DNA of 64,000 nt from a virus. This document shows positions 10,260 through 21,150 of this stretch, in pieces; within the stretch, counting starts at the first letter, position 1; every line of letters begins with the position of its first letter. The stretch spans positions 62,001 through 126,000 of the IMG/VR virus record IMGVR_UViG_3300045125_000064; one strand, given 5' to 3'. The position numbers and the translations under genes are program-made. A model generated the notes under the pieces. It worked only from the letters and a program-made list of their open reading frames with translations, was not told the origin of the DNA and searched no databases.

Positions 10260-12322
10260 TAAATTTATTTACAAATCACTTGAAACTTGTTCACCAGAAT
10301 TCAGGTTTGGCTCAGATTTTGGATTTTGTTGATTTATCATTAAGCTCTGATAGACATGAAGATTTTTATATAAGTTTTTCTCCAAAGAATAAAAATAAAG
10401 TTGAAAAATATGTCAAACAATTATTTGGAAGCAGATTTGAGTTTGATATATCAGATATTATTTCTAAACTCAATCCAGAGCGAGTTATATTGTTTAAAAA
10501 ATGTCTTGGATTTATTGTCAAAAACGGAATTTATAATTCGACAGAATTATTCAGCGTATATAAAGATTATATATTTAGTGGTCTAGATATTTATACTCTT
10601 GTGAAAGAGCTGTTTGAATTATCAATGTTGGGGAAGTCTCAACAAACAGAGTTTAATAGGTATTTGGCTGCACATAGTACTGGAACAAATAACTACATCA
10701 AGTCTGATATTCTTAATGGAAAAGCAATTTTTGATATTAATTTTTCTTGGAATAAATCTGTTGCAAATAGGCTAGATTTAATTTTTGAGCAGAATATTTC
10801 CTATGTATCATTGAATGGAATCATTTCAAAATCTATTAAAGATGGCAAAAATAGAAAAAAAGATTTATATGATCTTTTGAGAGAAATGAACGAAACATAT
10901 AGAAGATTAACAATAAGTGTTTTGGAAAGAATTGCAGAGCAAGAAAAAACAATTCATTTTAAGCTAATTTGTACCATATATGCTGCTGCACTGTTGGCAA
11001 CAAATGTGAAAATAAGCAATCAGCCATTCAAAAAACTTGTTTCTGAACACTTTCAACAACTTCTAACAAAACCATTGTATTCTAAGATTTTGTCGATTCA
11101 AACAAAGAATAAAATATATCAAGATGATAAATATTCTCAATACCAACAACTAAAGAGAGACATACTTTCAACAAAACAATTCTACATTCCAAATGTTTCG
11201 CACAAATTATTGGGAATGCCAACAAAACCTCAGATATTGAAAAAACTTGGTATGATTGAAAGTTCTAAAGGATGGCAGGATACAGAAATTGTTGATAAAT
11301 CAAGTTTTACAGTTGGAGATATGATTATTCACAAATTTAATCTTCTAAATGAAAAAAATAATACGTCAAACAAGATTTTTTTAAAAGAAAAACAATTTTT
11401 TCAAACTTCATTATATCTTGAAATTGGTGGTACAAGCTTAAATCATTTAAATAGACTTGCAGTTCTGCATGATGAATTAAAATATTTTGCTGCATCCTCA
11501 TCAAAACCAGAATGGAATTTGGAAGATACTTTGGAAAGTATACAAGAATCATTAATACATATTTCTGCTTTCTACCGAGATCTCTTAAAAAGCACAATGG
11601 ATAGAAATACAAAATATACTATTCTCTATCTTTATGTATCAAATGCTTTGGAATATGTTAGAAAGCTTGGAGAAGATGATGCTTTGGAAAAATTTTCAAA
11701 CGAAGAATTGAATTTTATTGGCTCAGTACAAATAGAACTGTTGCGAATTTGCAAAGAAATATTAAATTTTATCACAACCAATAACTTCGATGTTATGGAA
11801 AAGAATTTATATAATAATATAGCAAATAATATTGAGCAATTAGAAATAGAACATACTAACTCAGAAAATGTAGTTAGAGTTGAACATATAAGTGAAAAAC
11901 ATTCCTATATACAATTTAGATGCAAAATTTTTGATCATATTGTTATTGGTTCTGACCAATATAGGCAAGATCCAAATTATTTCTCAATGAGAAAATTTTT
12001 GCAAGAATTAGAGCCAAGAAAAATTTATGATGATAATACAACAATTATACGCAATATTGAGTTTGCTAATAAATTTATTGAACAAATGTTTATTATTCAA
12101 TCAAAATTTAATGAAGATTTACAAAAGATCGATGATCCTATGATAAATTCTCAATTTTCTATTATGGTAGAAAATGCAATGATAAAAGCTATGAAACTTA
12201 TAGAACAATTAAAACCAATTCTTGCTTCCAAAAATGTTCTTAATATTCCTTATGAGCAAGAAAGTAAAGAAAATATACCTCAACAGCCAAAAATTAAAAA
12301 AGATAAAATATTCAACAAATGA
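10256..12322 (+). CDS. Large unknown protein in the structural module
   Basis: An intact 688-residue protein rich in Lys, Ile, Asn and Glu and predicted largely helical. It starts at an ATGA overlap with the previous gene. There is no signal peptide, membrane segment or recognised motif. Segments such as LLREMNETYRRLTISVLERI and ESIQESLIHISAFYRDLLKS look like amphipathic helices, and the tail (KIKKDKIFNK) is basic. It lies between neck and tail-terminator genes but has no counterpart that I know in the T4 gene order. It may be a virion-carried or assembly protein made with its partner upstream. Confidence 0.55.
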   Translation: MINLFTNHLKLVHQNSGLAQILDFVDLSLSSDRHEDFYISFSPKNKNKVEKYVKQLFGSRFEFDISDIISKLNPERVILFKKCLGFIVKNGIYNSTELFSVYKDYIFSGLDIYTLVKELFELSMLGKSQQTEFNRYLAAHSTGTNNYIKSDILNGKAIFDINFSWNKSVANRLDLIFEQNISYVSLNGIISKSIKDGKNRKKDLYDLLREMNETYRRLTISVLERIAEQEKTIHFKLICTIYAAALLATNVKISNQPFKKLVSEHFQQLLTKPLYSKILSIQTKNKIYQDDKYSQYQQLKRDILSTKQFYIPNVSHKLLGMPTKPQILKKLGMIESSKGWQDTEIVDKSSFTVGDMIIHKFNLLNEKNNTSNKIFLKEKQFFQTSLYLEIGGTSLNHLNRLAVLHDELKYFAASSSKPEWNLEDTLESIQESLIHISAFYRDLLKSTMDRNTKYTILYLYVSNALEYVRKLGEDDALEKFSNEELNFIGSVQIELLRICKEILNFITTNNFDVMEKNLYNNIANNIEQLEIEHTNSENVVRVEHISEKHSYIQFRCKIFDHIVIGSDQYRQDPNYFSMRKFLQELEPRKIYDDNTTIIRNIEFANKFIEQMFIIQSKFNEDLQKIDDPMINSQFSIMVENAMIKAMKLIEQLKPILASKNVLNIPYEQESKENIPQQPKIKKDKIFNK

Positions 12323-13128
12323 TGATGGAGAAGTATAATAAAATGACACAGCAACAGGTACAAATAACTCCATCAACATTTGAGACAATTGATATGTCTG
12401 TGTTTGAATGGATTGATGAAAAGATAAATATCTCTGTGAGAACAAACGAAGGATTCAAAAAAATTCCTGTTATCTGGTTGTCTCAAGACAGAGTTTTTCA
12501 GGTAAAAAATGGTCTTGAGTTCAGAGATGCGGATAATCAATCATTAATATATCCATTTATTGTTGTGTCAAGAACTGAGGTAAATACAACACCATCAAAT
12601 GAAAGACCAATTCCAGGCAATCTTTTTCCTGGCAAGGATTATAAACAGGGAAGCTGGGTTATTGCAAGAAAGATTATTCAGCAAGATAAGACAAATAAGT
12701 TTGCTTCTTCAGAAACAGAAAAAAGAGTTGGACAGATTAATTTTAAAAACAAAAATAAGACTCCAATCGTTTATGAAACTTGGTATACAGAGTTGCCAAT
12801 ATATCACACAATGATATATAAGATCACAGTAAAAACCAACTTCATAGAGCAAATAAACCAAGTGATTTATGCATTCCAAAGAAGCACTGGCAATATCAAC
12901 TCTTTCAAGGTGTCATATGACCAATATTGGTATGAGGCATTCAGACAAGATGGCACATTAACCAACAACTCAGAAAATCTCGGAGAAGAAGAAAAATATT
13001 ATCAGTATGAATTCACAATTAAAGTGCTTGGTTATACAACTTCTCTGGACGAAAATGGTATGACTCCAGTATATGTGAAGAGAAAGTCCAGCAGTTTTCA
13101 GGTTTCAAAGAGAAAAGAAACATCTTAA
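12319..13128 (+). CDS. Tail terminator / sheath-stabiliser-like protein (T4 gp15-like)
   Basis: About 269 residues, close to T4 gp15 (272), and directly upstream of the tail sheath gene as a tail-completion protein would be. The N-terminal part (FEWIDEKINISVRT...IPVIWLSQDRVFQ...PFIVVSRTEV) and the C-terminal part (QYEFTIKVLGYTTSLDENGM) suggest an alpha/beta ring-forming tail protein. The frame opens at 12319 over the previous stop (ATGATG). A second in-frame ATG at 12343 (MTQQQVQITP) is an alternative start. Function is inferred from size, order and composition. Confidence 0.55.
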   Translation: MMMEKYNKMTQQQVQITPSTFETIDMSVFEWIDEKINISVRTNEGFKKIPVIWLSQDRVFQVKNGLEFRDADNQSLIYPFIVVSRTEVNTTPSNERPIPGNLFPGKDYKQGSWVIARKIIQQDKTNKFASSETEKRVGQINFKNKNKTPIVYETWYTELPIYHTMIYKITVKTNFIEQINQVIYAFQRSTGNINSFKVSYDQYWYEAFRQDGTLTNNSENLGEEEKYYQYEFTIKVLGYTTSLDENGMTPVYVKRKSSSFQVSKRKETS

Positions 13129-13167
13129 CAAATTCATAAAAAGAAACTGACTTTGAGCTTTTAAAGA

Positions 13168-13175
13168 CTATTTAT
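13168..13175 (+). promoter_or_regulatory. Putative late promoter motif CTATTTAT (copy 3)
   Basis: CTATTTAT, extended to CTATTTATAA, lies 43 nt upstream of the tail sheath start in a 90-nt gap. No flanking inverted repeat reaches the ribosome site (AGGAGTTAGG). It probably drives the sheath-tube-baseplate genes. Confidence 0.5.
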
Positions 13176-13218
13176 AACTAGATTTTAGAATATCTACGAA
13201 ATAAATAGGAGTTAGGTA

Positions 13219-16043
13219 ATGCCAGCATCACAATTCAATTTTTCTTCTCCAGGTGTGGAAATACATGAGCTAGATCAATCAATTGTTCCAGGAAAAGTGG
13301 AGCAAAAGGGTCCAATTATCATTGGTCTTTCAGAGAGAGGCCCAGCTTTTCAACCAATCAAGGTTTCATCATTTGATGAATTCTCACAAATATTTGGTAA
13401 TACAGTTCCAGGTGGTCAATCAGGTGATGTTTGGCGAGATGGAAACTATACAGCGCCATTATATGCTCCATATGCAATGGAAAGCTGGTTGAAAAATGGC
13501 GAAACTGCAACCTTTATCAAACTTCTAGGTTCTGAACATTCAGAAGCAACAATTGGTGGTGTATCTGGTTGGAAAGCTGGAACACTAACTGCTGATTCAA
13601 ATGGTGGTGCTTATGGTCTATTCTTATTCCCAAGTGGCGCAGTTGAAACTTCAACTGGTTCGTTGACAGCAGTATTTTATTGCTCTGATTCATATGCTCA
13701 ATTGAGTTCATCAAGAGGACAATCATCTGCAAAATTCTTTGAATCAGATGCAAATGGTAATTTTACTCTTGTTATTAAGAGTGGTTCTGCGGAAGAAAGA
13801 AAACTTTTTCAATGAATCCTTCTGATCCATATTTTATCAGAAGGTTTTTAACACCAATCCACAATCAACAAATTTAAATATTGTTTCTTCAGAATTGCAG
13901 AAAAAATACTGGCTTGGTGAAACATTTGAAAATGATTTCAGAGATAATATGAAAGCAGATGCAGCTTCATATACAGGTTCAAAATTTTATGGCATTATTC
14001 TTGGTCTAAAGAGCAACACCGTTTCATTTGAGGATCACACTGGAAAACAATATACAGATTATGCAAAAACTGGATGGATAATTGCTCAAGACACCGTTTC
14101 TGGATCAAATCCAACATATTCTCCAGAAACAGCAAAAAGATTGTTTAGATTTGTAGATAGAGGCTCAGGAGATTGGCTACAATCTCATGTCAAGGTTTCA
14201 ATTGCAAATATCAGACTTCCACAAAATGAAGTTGAGGATCCTTGGGCAACATTTGACGTTGTATTAAGAAAAATTGATGATACTGATGCTGCTGTTAAAA
14301 TTGTTGAAAGATTTAACGCATGCAATCTAAATCCATCTTCAGAGAACTATATTGTTGCAAGAATTGGCAACAAAAATATGGAATATTCTGAATCAAAAAT
14401 AGATGGGATGAAGTCGGTGAATTCACTAATAAATCAAAGTTTATAACTGTTGAAGTAAATCCAGAATTGGAATCATCACCAGATTCAGCATTATATCCAT
14501 TTGGTTGTTTAGGTCCAATTAAAGTAAAAAATACAGTGGTAACAGATTATACTGCTGCTCCTGGAATGTCTGGCTGGATTAGAGCTTCTGGAAGTATTGG
14601 AGGTGTTTCTTTTACCGGTTCTTACATTTCCACTGCAAGCGTATCAGTTCCAGCTTCAACTTGTTTTGCTTGGCCAAGTATGAAAACTAGAACAACATCA
14701 CAAATTGATGGTTTGTCAACACCAAAACAAGCATTTTTGGTGTTTGGAATGGTTCTTCATATTCCTCAACATCATTTAACAAAAATATTATTGAATTTGT
14801 TAGAGAAACAGCAGGAGGAATGGATTGCCATTCCGCTGCTTCTGGAACTATAGGGAATACTCTTGATTATTCATGGATGTTCTCTTTAGATAATCTTGTT
14901 GAGGATACATCATCTGTTTCAAAGGTCTATACATATTCTTCAACTGGTAAAACAGCAGGTTCATCAGTAACAGCCAATAGTGGCTCAAATGAATTGCTAA
15001 AAAGAGGCATTTGCAATTTCACCACAGTTTTCTATGGTGGTTCAAATGGTTGGAATATTACAGAATCTCTTCCTGTTGCGAATAGAACAATTGCAGAAGG
15101 TTCAACTGAGAAAACAAATTATGTGTTTAATACATACAAGAAAGCTTTAGATATGATTTCAGATAAGGAAGAAGTTCAAGGTAACTTGATTTCAATTCCA
15201 GGTCTAACAAACAAAGCTTTGACCGGAAGAGTTCTTGATATTGCTCAAAATAGAGAAGATTGTTTAGCAGTTATTGATTTGGAAAAATCATTCTACCCAA
15301 TCCATGAAGCAAGAGCAGAATCTTTGAATCCAAATTCTGGCGAATATGAAAGAGGCAATGCAGAATCTGTTTCAGATTCAGTTCTTTCAAGAGCAATAGA
15401 TAATACTTATGGTTGTGCATACTTCCCATGGGTTCAAATAAGAGATAAACAGACAAGCAAACTTTGCTGGGTTCCAGCATCAATCGTTGCTCTTGGCGCA
15501 ATGGCTTATACTGATAAGGTTCAATATCCTTGGTTCGTTCCAGCAGGAATGAATAGAGGCAATCTATCTGAGTCATCAGTTGGTCTAAATGTTGTTGATA
15601 TTGCAAGAAAGTTAAACAAGGCAGACAGAGATTTGTTACAGAAGTCAAATATTAATCCAATTGCTAAGTTCCCCAAAGAGGGCTTGGTTATCTGGGGACA
15701 AAAGACTCTAACACCAAAATCTTCAGCACTTAACAGAGTTAATGTGAGAAGGCTTGCTCTATTTGTCAAAGAACAAGCAGAAACAATTTTGACTGGATTC
15801 TTATTTGAGCCAAATGTTGAAGAAACTTGGGATAAAGTAAGAAGAAAACTAAATCCAATGCTTGATGATATTAAGGCAAAAATGGGATTTGAAGATGTCA
15901 AACTAATTCTTGACTCAACAACTACAACTCCAGATCTGGTTGATCAAAATGTAATGTATGCAAAGATCTTCATTAAGCCAGCAAAGGCAATTGAAGGAAT
16001 CGGTGTTGATTTAGTCATAGTAAATTCTGGTGCGTCATTCTAA
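13219..16043 (+). CDS. Contractile tail sheath protein, T4 gp18-like (several frameshifts)
   Basis: About 940 residues, longer than T4 gp18 (659). The N-terminus (FSSPGVEIHELDQS...GPIIIGLSERGPAFQPI) is the classic sheath start. The frame breaks around 13806, 13850, 14420 and 14760-14850 and resumes each time with sensible sequence (NPSDPYFIRR; NTNPQSTNLNIVSSELQKKY; DFRDNMKADAASYTGS). The C-terminal domain is unmistakable: RRLALFVKEQAETILTGFLF, FEPNVEETWDKVRRKLNP, then the terminal FIKPAKAIEGIGVDLVIVNS GASF. The C-terminal half (14820-16043) is uninterrupted. It forms the outer tube that contracts and drives the inner tube into the host. Confidence 0.9.
13818..13849 (+). terminator. Terminator-like hairpin inside the sheath gene
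   Basis: CCTTCTGAT (13818-13826) pairs perfectly with ATCAGAAGG (13836-13844) around a 9 nt loop and is followed by TTTTT. The sequence appears coding (SMNPSDPYFIRR) and lies where the sheath frame breaks twice. It may be a real attenuator or a chance hairpin that provoked sequence errors. Confidence 0.3.
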
Positions 16044-16071
16044 TTAAGAGAGAATAGGAGTTATAAAGTAA

Positions 16072-16608
16072 ATGAATAAAGTTCCACAAATATTACCACC
16101 TTGGAGTTCACCAAACGGAGAACCAAAGCGTCAGTATAAATTCTTGCTTAATATAGATGGCATTCCAGCATGGATTGTTAAGAGTGTTAACAAGCCAGAA
16201 ATAACAATTGGCGAAGCATCATATAAATTTATGCTGCACACATTTAAATTTCCAGGACAAGTTACTTGGAATAATGTGTCCGCAACGATAATTGATAGAG
16301 TTGATATTAATGCCTCACAAATTCTTATTGATGCAATTACAGCAGCAGGCTACACCGTTCCAGGAAAATTTACACTATCAGGACCAAACAATTTCAAAAG
16401 AACAATTTCAAAATCAGCTCAACTCTTTAAAACTATTGAGATTGATACAACTGATCTAGAAGGTGTTGTTGTTGAAAGATGGACACTTCATAATGCTTGG
16501 ATTAAGTCTGCTGGTTTTGGAGAAGCATCATATGATTCAGAAGATATTGTTAACTATAAGATAGAATTTGCATACGATTGGGCAGAACTTCAAACAACCT
16601 TCTCGTAA
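16072..16608 (+). CDS. Tail tube protein, T4 gp19-like
   Basis: An intact 178-residue protein immediately after the sheath, as in T4 (gp18-gp19). Segments typical of tube proteins are present: RQYKFLLNIDGIPAWIVKSV, the conserved GQVTWNNVSATIIDRVD, VVVERWTLHNAWIKSAGFG and a C-terminal IEFAYDWAELQTTFS. It forms the rigid inner tube through which DNA passes. The ribosome site AATAGGAG precedes the start by about 13 nt. It is followed 12 bp later by a paralogue. Confidence 0.85.
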   Translation: MNKVPQILPPWSSPNGEPKRQYKFLLNIDGIPAWIVKSVNKPEITIGEASYKFMLHTFKFPGQVTWNNVSATIIDRVDINASQILIDAITAAGYTVPGKFTLSGPNNFKRTISKSAQLFKTIEIDTTDLEGVVVERWTLHNAWIKSAGFGEASYDSEDIVNYKIEFAYDWAELQTTFS

Positions 16609-16620
16609 TTTTAGGTATAT

Positions 16621-17241
16621 ATGGCAAATATATTTGGAACATTTGAACCAGGTGATTATATCCCACCTATTGGTGGGGCAGCACCTTTGTTTAATCCATT
16701 GGCTGCCCCACAGTTAGATCTTCATCTTCAATTTAAATTTATTGTTGAAATGATGGGAATACCTGTTTTTTTGATACAAGATACAACTTTGCCATCTTAT
16801 ACTATTGAAACAGAAAAGAAAAGATTAATAAATTATGATATTGTATTTCCAAAGAGCGTTCAGTGGAATTCGTTATCATTTACTATTGCAGAAATATATG
16901 AACCATATGCATTTTCAACTTTATCTTCAGGAAAAACAATAATTAATGAATATTTTTATCAATATTTATTAAACTCTGGTCATATAACTCCAAATCAGTT
17001 TGGAAATGCAGCAAATAATCTTTCAAAAACAAAAATGTCTGATTTGGCTGATTCTCCTGCTGGTAGAATAACAATAAAAAATCTAAAACCAGATGGTTCA
17101 ACAGCTTTTGCTTGGCAATTAATAAATCCATTAATAAAATCAGTAAATTTTGGTTCAAACGATCGAACAGAATCAATAATGAGCATTAAGATTGAAATGG
17201 ATTATGATTGGGCATATTTCTCATTAGATGGAAAATTTTAA
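16621..17241 (+). CDS. Second tail-tube-fold protein (gp19 paralogue)
   Basis: An intact 206-residue protein sharing the tube layout of its upstream neighbour: LQFKFIVEMMGIPVFLIQDT matches FKFLLNIDGIPAWIVKS-type sequence, KSVQWNSLSFTIAEIYEP matches the GQVTWNNVSATI block, and the end MSIKIEMDYDWAYFSLDG matches IEFAYDWAELQ. It has a Gly/Pro-rich N-terminal extension (GDYIPPIGGAAPLFNPLAAP) and an inserted loop near residues 105-150. Two tube paralogues side by side suggest one builds the main tube and the other an end piece, such as the tube initiator on the baseplate. Which is which cannot be told from sequence alone. Confidence 0.7.
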   Translation: MANIFGTFEPGDYIPPIGGAAPLFNPLAAPQLDLHLQFKFIVEMMGIPVFLIQDTTLPSYTIETEKKRLINYDIVFPKSVQWNSLSFTIAEIYEPYAFSTLSSGKTIINEYFYQYLLNSGHITPNQFGNAANNLSKTKMSDLADSPAGRITIKNLKPDGSTAFAWQLINPLIKSVNFGSNDRTESIMSIKIEMDYDWAYFSLDGKF

Positions 17242-17254
17242 AAATAGGTGAAAA

Positions 17255-18294
17255 GTGAATAATAATAAAAAAACAGCAGTAAAAAAAGTAGAACAAATTG
17301 GTGCACCAATGATGCAACAGATTCCTTCAAGTGGATATACAACACCGACAGAATTTGTTGATATACCATCTGAAGGAATGTTGTATTCTCAAGAGCATCC
17401 TTGGCATAATATAAAAAGTGTCGAAGTAAAGTTGATGACAGCAAAAGACGAAGACATTCTAATTTCTCAGAACTACAAAGAGAAGGGAGAAACTGTTAAT
17501 AAATTGCTGGAAAGCTTGATTATTTCTCCAAGATGTGATGTTAAAACAATTCTTGAAGGAGATAGAGATGCAATCCTCATTCATGCAAGAATAACTTCAT
17601 TTGGAAATTTGATTGAGCAACATAGAACATTCTGTTCTGTGTGTTCTTCAGTCAATACAATGAATGTTGAGCTTGAACAACAATTTACAAACACATGGAA
17701 GATACTGCTTGAACAAAAAATTGTTGAGCATATTGGTGAATCATCTTTTTCTCTTGTTCTCCCAAAATCAAAAAAGAAAATAATAATTCGTTTATTAGAT
17801 TTTAATGATTATGCATTGTTAAGGGAAGATGCAAAGAAAAGAAAAGAGTATAATCTTCCAGAAAATACAGTTTCAGCAAAAATAGCTCAATCAATTCAAG
17901 AAATAGAAGGAAATACAGATCCGCTTTATATTCGCTCATTTGTTGAAAATGGTTTAAGTGCCTATGAAACAAATTATATTCTAAAAATGTTGGAAGAATT
18001 AAATCCTTCTGTGGACACATCGTTTACTTATGTATGCCCATTTTGTAATTCAACAGAAACATCAAGAATTCCTCTTGGTCTGTCCTTTTTTTCCAACAGT
18101 CTCAATTTTATAGTCAAGATTTAACTCAAATTTCAACATTTTTATTCAACGAATATGCTGTTGCAAAAAATGTTGAAATGAATCATACCAATATTCCTTC
18201 TATGGTAAGATATGGATGGAGAATGGATGAAATCTATTCAATTCCAATCAGATTAAGAGAGTTTTATATCAAAAATATCCTTCAACAAAAATAA
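17255..18294 (+). CDS. Baseplate hub assembly protein, T4 gp26-like (frameshift near 3' end)
   Basis: It starts with GTG at 17255 after the ribosome site AGGTGAAAA. The segment TPTEFVDIPSEGMLYSQEHP followed by VEVKLMTAKDEDILISQNY matches the T4 baseplate protein family that includes gp26. Two cysteine pairs, CSVC (about residue 127) and CPFC (about 266), probably bind a zinc ion together. After IPLGLSFF the frame shifts near 18090, and continuing in the next frame (QQSQFYSQDLTQISTFLFNE, YGWRMDEIYSIPIRLREFYI) gives an end at TAA 18292-18294. In T4, gp26 helps assemble the central hub without staying in the virion. It sits between tube and tape-measure genes, as expected. Confidence 0.72.
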
Positions 18295-18331
18295 AGCAGA
18301 ACTCTACTTAATATAAGAAGGAAAAAGAAAT

Positions 18332-20415
18332 ATGGCAACAAGTGTTCATGAAGTAGAAATTCTTAGAAAATTACATAGTGCTCTTAAGAGTGCTCATGGT
18401 AGTGGTTCAGGAAGAACTCTAAAAGATGTTGCAAAAATTGTCCAAAATAATCCAGATATTGCAAATGCTTTAGGAATAAAGCAGCCTCAATTGGTACGAT
18501 TTAAATCAGTTGATGAAATTGAAAAAGCATTACAAATAAAAGTTGGTTCTTTTAAGGTACAAAACGCAGATGAATTATTTGCTGCAAGAAATTTTGATTC
18601 AAAAACAGGAAAACCTTTTGATATACCAGATATTGTAAGAGGTGAAAAACAATCTGATTATGCAGCCTCAGCACAACAAAATGTTAAATCAGTTGGAAAT
18701 ACTGTAAGCAATGTGACAACTTCAGCATTAGATTTTGCTGGATATAATGACACTACAATTGCAAAACTTGGTGGTGGTCAATTTTTGACAGATACAATGT
18801 CAAGTCTTGGGAAACTTCTTCCTGATATTGATACCAAAAAATTTGGTAAGATTGCAGAATTTATGGAAAAATTTGGTGGCAATAAATTTGCAGATTTCTT
18901 GACAAGTCAATTTGGATCATTTGGTAATGTTGCCTCCACAATGATAAAAGCTTCAACTGTTGCTGTTAAAGGATATGAAGATTTAAGAAAGCAGATATTA
19001 AAAACAACAAATGCAAATAATGATTTTTTCTTCTCATTGTTTAACATGCAATCAGAATATGCAAAGTCTGTTGGTATTTCAAGAAAAGAATTATTTGTTG
19101 AATATGATGAATTATCTAATCAACTTGCTATGAGAGTTGACAAGGATGCAGATAAGAGATTAAGAAATCTTGCTCTTGAATCACAAAAGTTGAAAAAACT
19201 TGGTGTTACAAATACAAACGATTTATATCAGACTTTGAACACACAATTCAATATAATGGATGATAAAATGCATGTTGTTTCAAGAAGATTGATTCAATAT
19301 GCAACAGAAACATCCCAATCGAATGATAAAGTATTTAAAGATTTCAAAGAATCAATGGATAAATTTGTTTCAATCTTTGATGTTGATGAACTTCAAAAGA
19401 ATTTTTCAACTTTTCAAAATCTTTCAAGAAAAACAGGAATTTCGATTGGAAGTCTTGCTGATCAAGTTATGAAGTTTGATGATCTTTCTCAAGGATTTGA
19501 GGCGGGATCAAATCTTAATGTTGTTCTTTCTCAGCTTGGAAGCAATTTTGATACAATGTATATGACTCAGATTGAAGATCCAGCACAGAGAATGGAATAT
19601 CTTTATGATAGATTGTCTGCTGCAAGAGATGGTTTTGAGAAGTTGAATGGTGTTGCAAAGCGTTCAATGTTTAATCAACTTGTTCAATCCACAGGCATGA
19701 GTCAACAAGATATTAAGGCTCTATTGACCTCAGATAAAGGAAAAGTATCTGATATATTTGCAAGATCAAGAGCAGGTCTTGGAATGGAAGAAATATCTTC
19801 TGCAAATCTTGATCAAAAATTGTCAAACATAAAAACTGTTGACACAGCAGATAATATTCCCGCAGCGATTATTCAATCTGGTATGGGAATCCAGAAAGCA
19901 ATGATGGAAGCAGATGATAAATTGATGACCAAATTGATAAATCAAATGGATCAAAACTTTTCTTCTTCCACAAGACAGCTTTCAATTGATATGATGAAAC
20001 ATGCAAATGAAATGTCTTTGACAAGAGAGCCAGGATATGACAAATTCATCAAGAAATTTGAGGATATTATTGAACGAGTTGAGAAAACGAGCCTGAGATC
20101 TGCACCAGACAGAAAAGACCTATACAAAGATATCCAAGATGGCTCTGGAGGGGTCAAATCTCCTTCAGGAAGTGAGAAAATGGTTGGGGCGATTGATGCT
20201 GTGGGTCAGAAATTCGACAAAGTTGTGGAGGCTGTAAAGTCTCCCCTGCAAGTTTATTCTCCAACTCTTGAGGGTTCAATGAAGGAACTTGCAACAGCTT
20301 TTAACGCTCTTGCTGTTGCAATGAATCAGGAAAGAGTTTGCAAATTTCTTCAACTCCATCTATAGCAAAAACTTTGGCAGATCCAACAGGGTATTCAAGG
20401 CATCAAGCAGTTTAA
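18332..20415 (+). CDS. Tape-measure / tail-length-like protein (frameshift near 3' end)
   Basis: About 694 residues, almost wholly helical and rich in Lys, Asp, Ser and Gln. It has a central hydrophobic Gly/Ala stretch (GSFGNVASTMIKASTVAVKG) and long amphipathic helices (DADKRLRNLALESQKLKKL), the usual make-up of a tape measure. The first frame ends at 20365; a one-base shift near 20325 gives GKSLQISSTPSIAKTLADP and an end at TAA 20413-20415. It lies after the tube and gp26-like genes and before baseplate genes, where a gp29-type protein belongs. It is short for a tape measure of a large tail, so another hub protein is possible. Confidence 0.55.
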
Positions 20416-20431
20416 TAAAGGGAATAAATAA

Positions 20432-21150
20432 ATGGTTGATAAGAACTTAAATTTATTGGAAGAACAATTCAGAGCAAATTATCCTTTCTCTGATATTGTT
20501 ATATCCTTTCCGATGCAGAAGAAATCTCCATCTTTAAAATTTGCAGCATATTTAACATCTTTGAAGGATTCTTATCAACAAACATGGCAAGAAGATGGCG
20601 ATGCATATGGAAGAATGGATCCAATGATTTCATATAAGAACACAAGCAGAAATATAAATGTTTCGTTTTCAATTCCAACATCAAACTTGGATGATGCAAA
20701 GAATAAGATGGAACAAATGAGAACATTGGTGAAGAATCTATATCCAGGCTATATTAAGAGTGATACACAATATATTATTAACTCTCCACCTTTGTTGAGA
20801 GTTAAATTTATAATCTTATTTGCAACACAAATAATCCAGAAGAAGGACTTCTTATTAAGTTAACATCTCAGATTGATATTGATTATAAGGTTGAAACATA
20901 TGGAGCCTATGTTGTTCCATCCAATTCTCTGATTCTTCCAAAGATGTTAGATTTAACAATATCTGGAACCATTCTTCATGAACATATAATTGGCTTTGAT
21001 GAATCTGGAAAGTTCATTCCAGAAGCAAAAAATAAGAGCTTTCCTTTCTTTGTTCCTCAAACCCCAGAGAAGGATAAGGCAAAAGTTGCAGACGTAACAA
21101 ATCCCACATATAAAAAAGCACAAGATGAACTTCTTGGTGGAGTTGTATAA
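20432..21150 (+). CDS. Baseplate / tail-tip structural protein (one frameshift)
   Basis: About 239 residues. The first part (FPMQKKSPSLKFAAYLTSLK, YGRMDPMISYKNTSRNINVS) is followed by MEQMRTLVKNLYPGY and INSPPLLRVKF. The frame then shifts near 20810 and continues NPEEGLLIKLTSQIDIDYKV, LILPKMLDLTISGTILHEH, ending at 21150. The SPPLLRVKF...LLIKLTSQIDIDY pattern is common in beta-rich baseplate proteins of large contractile phages, but I cannot assign a T4 gene number. It overlaps the gp53-like gene by one base (TAATG), so the two are probably co-translated. Confidence 0.55.
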
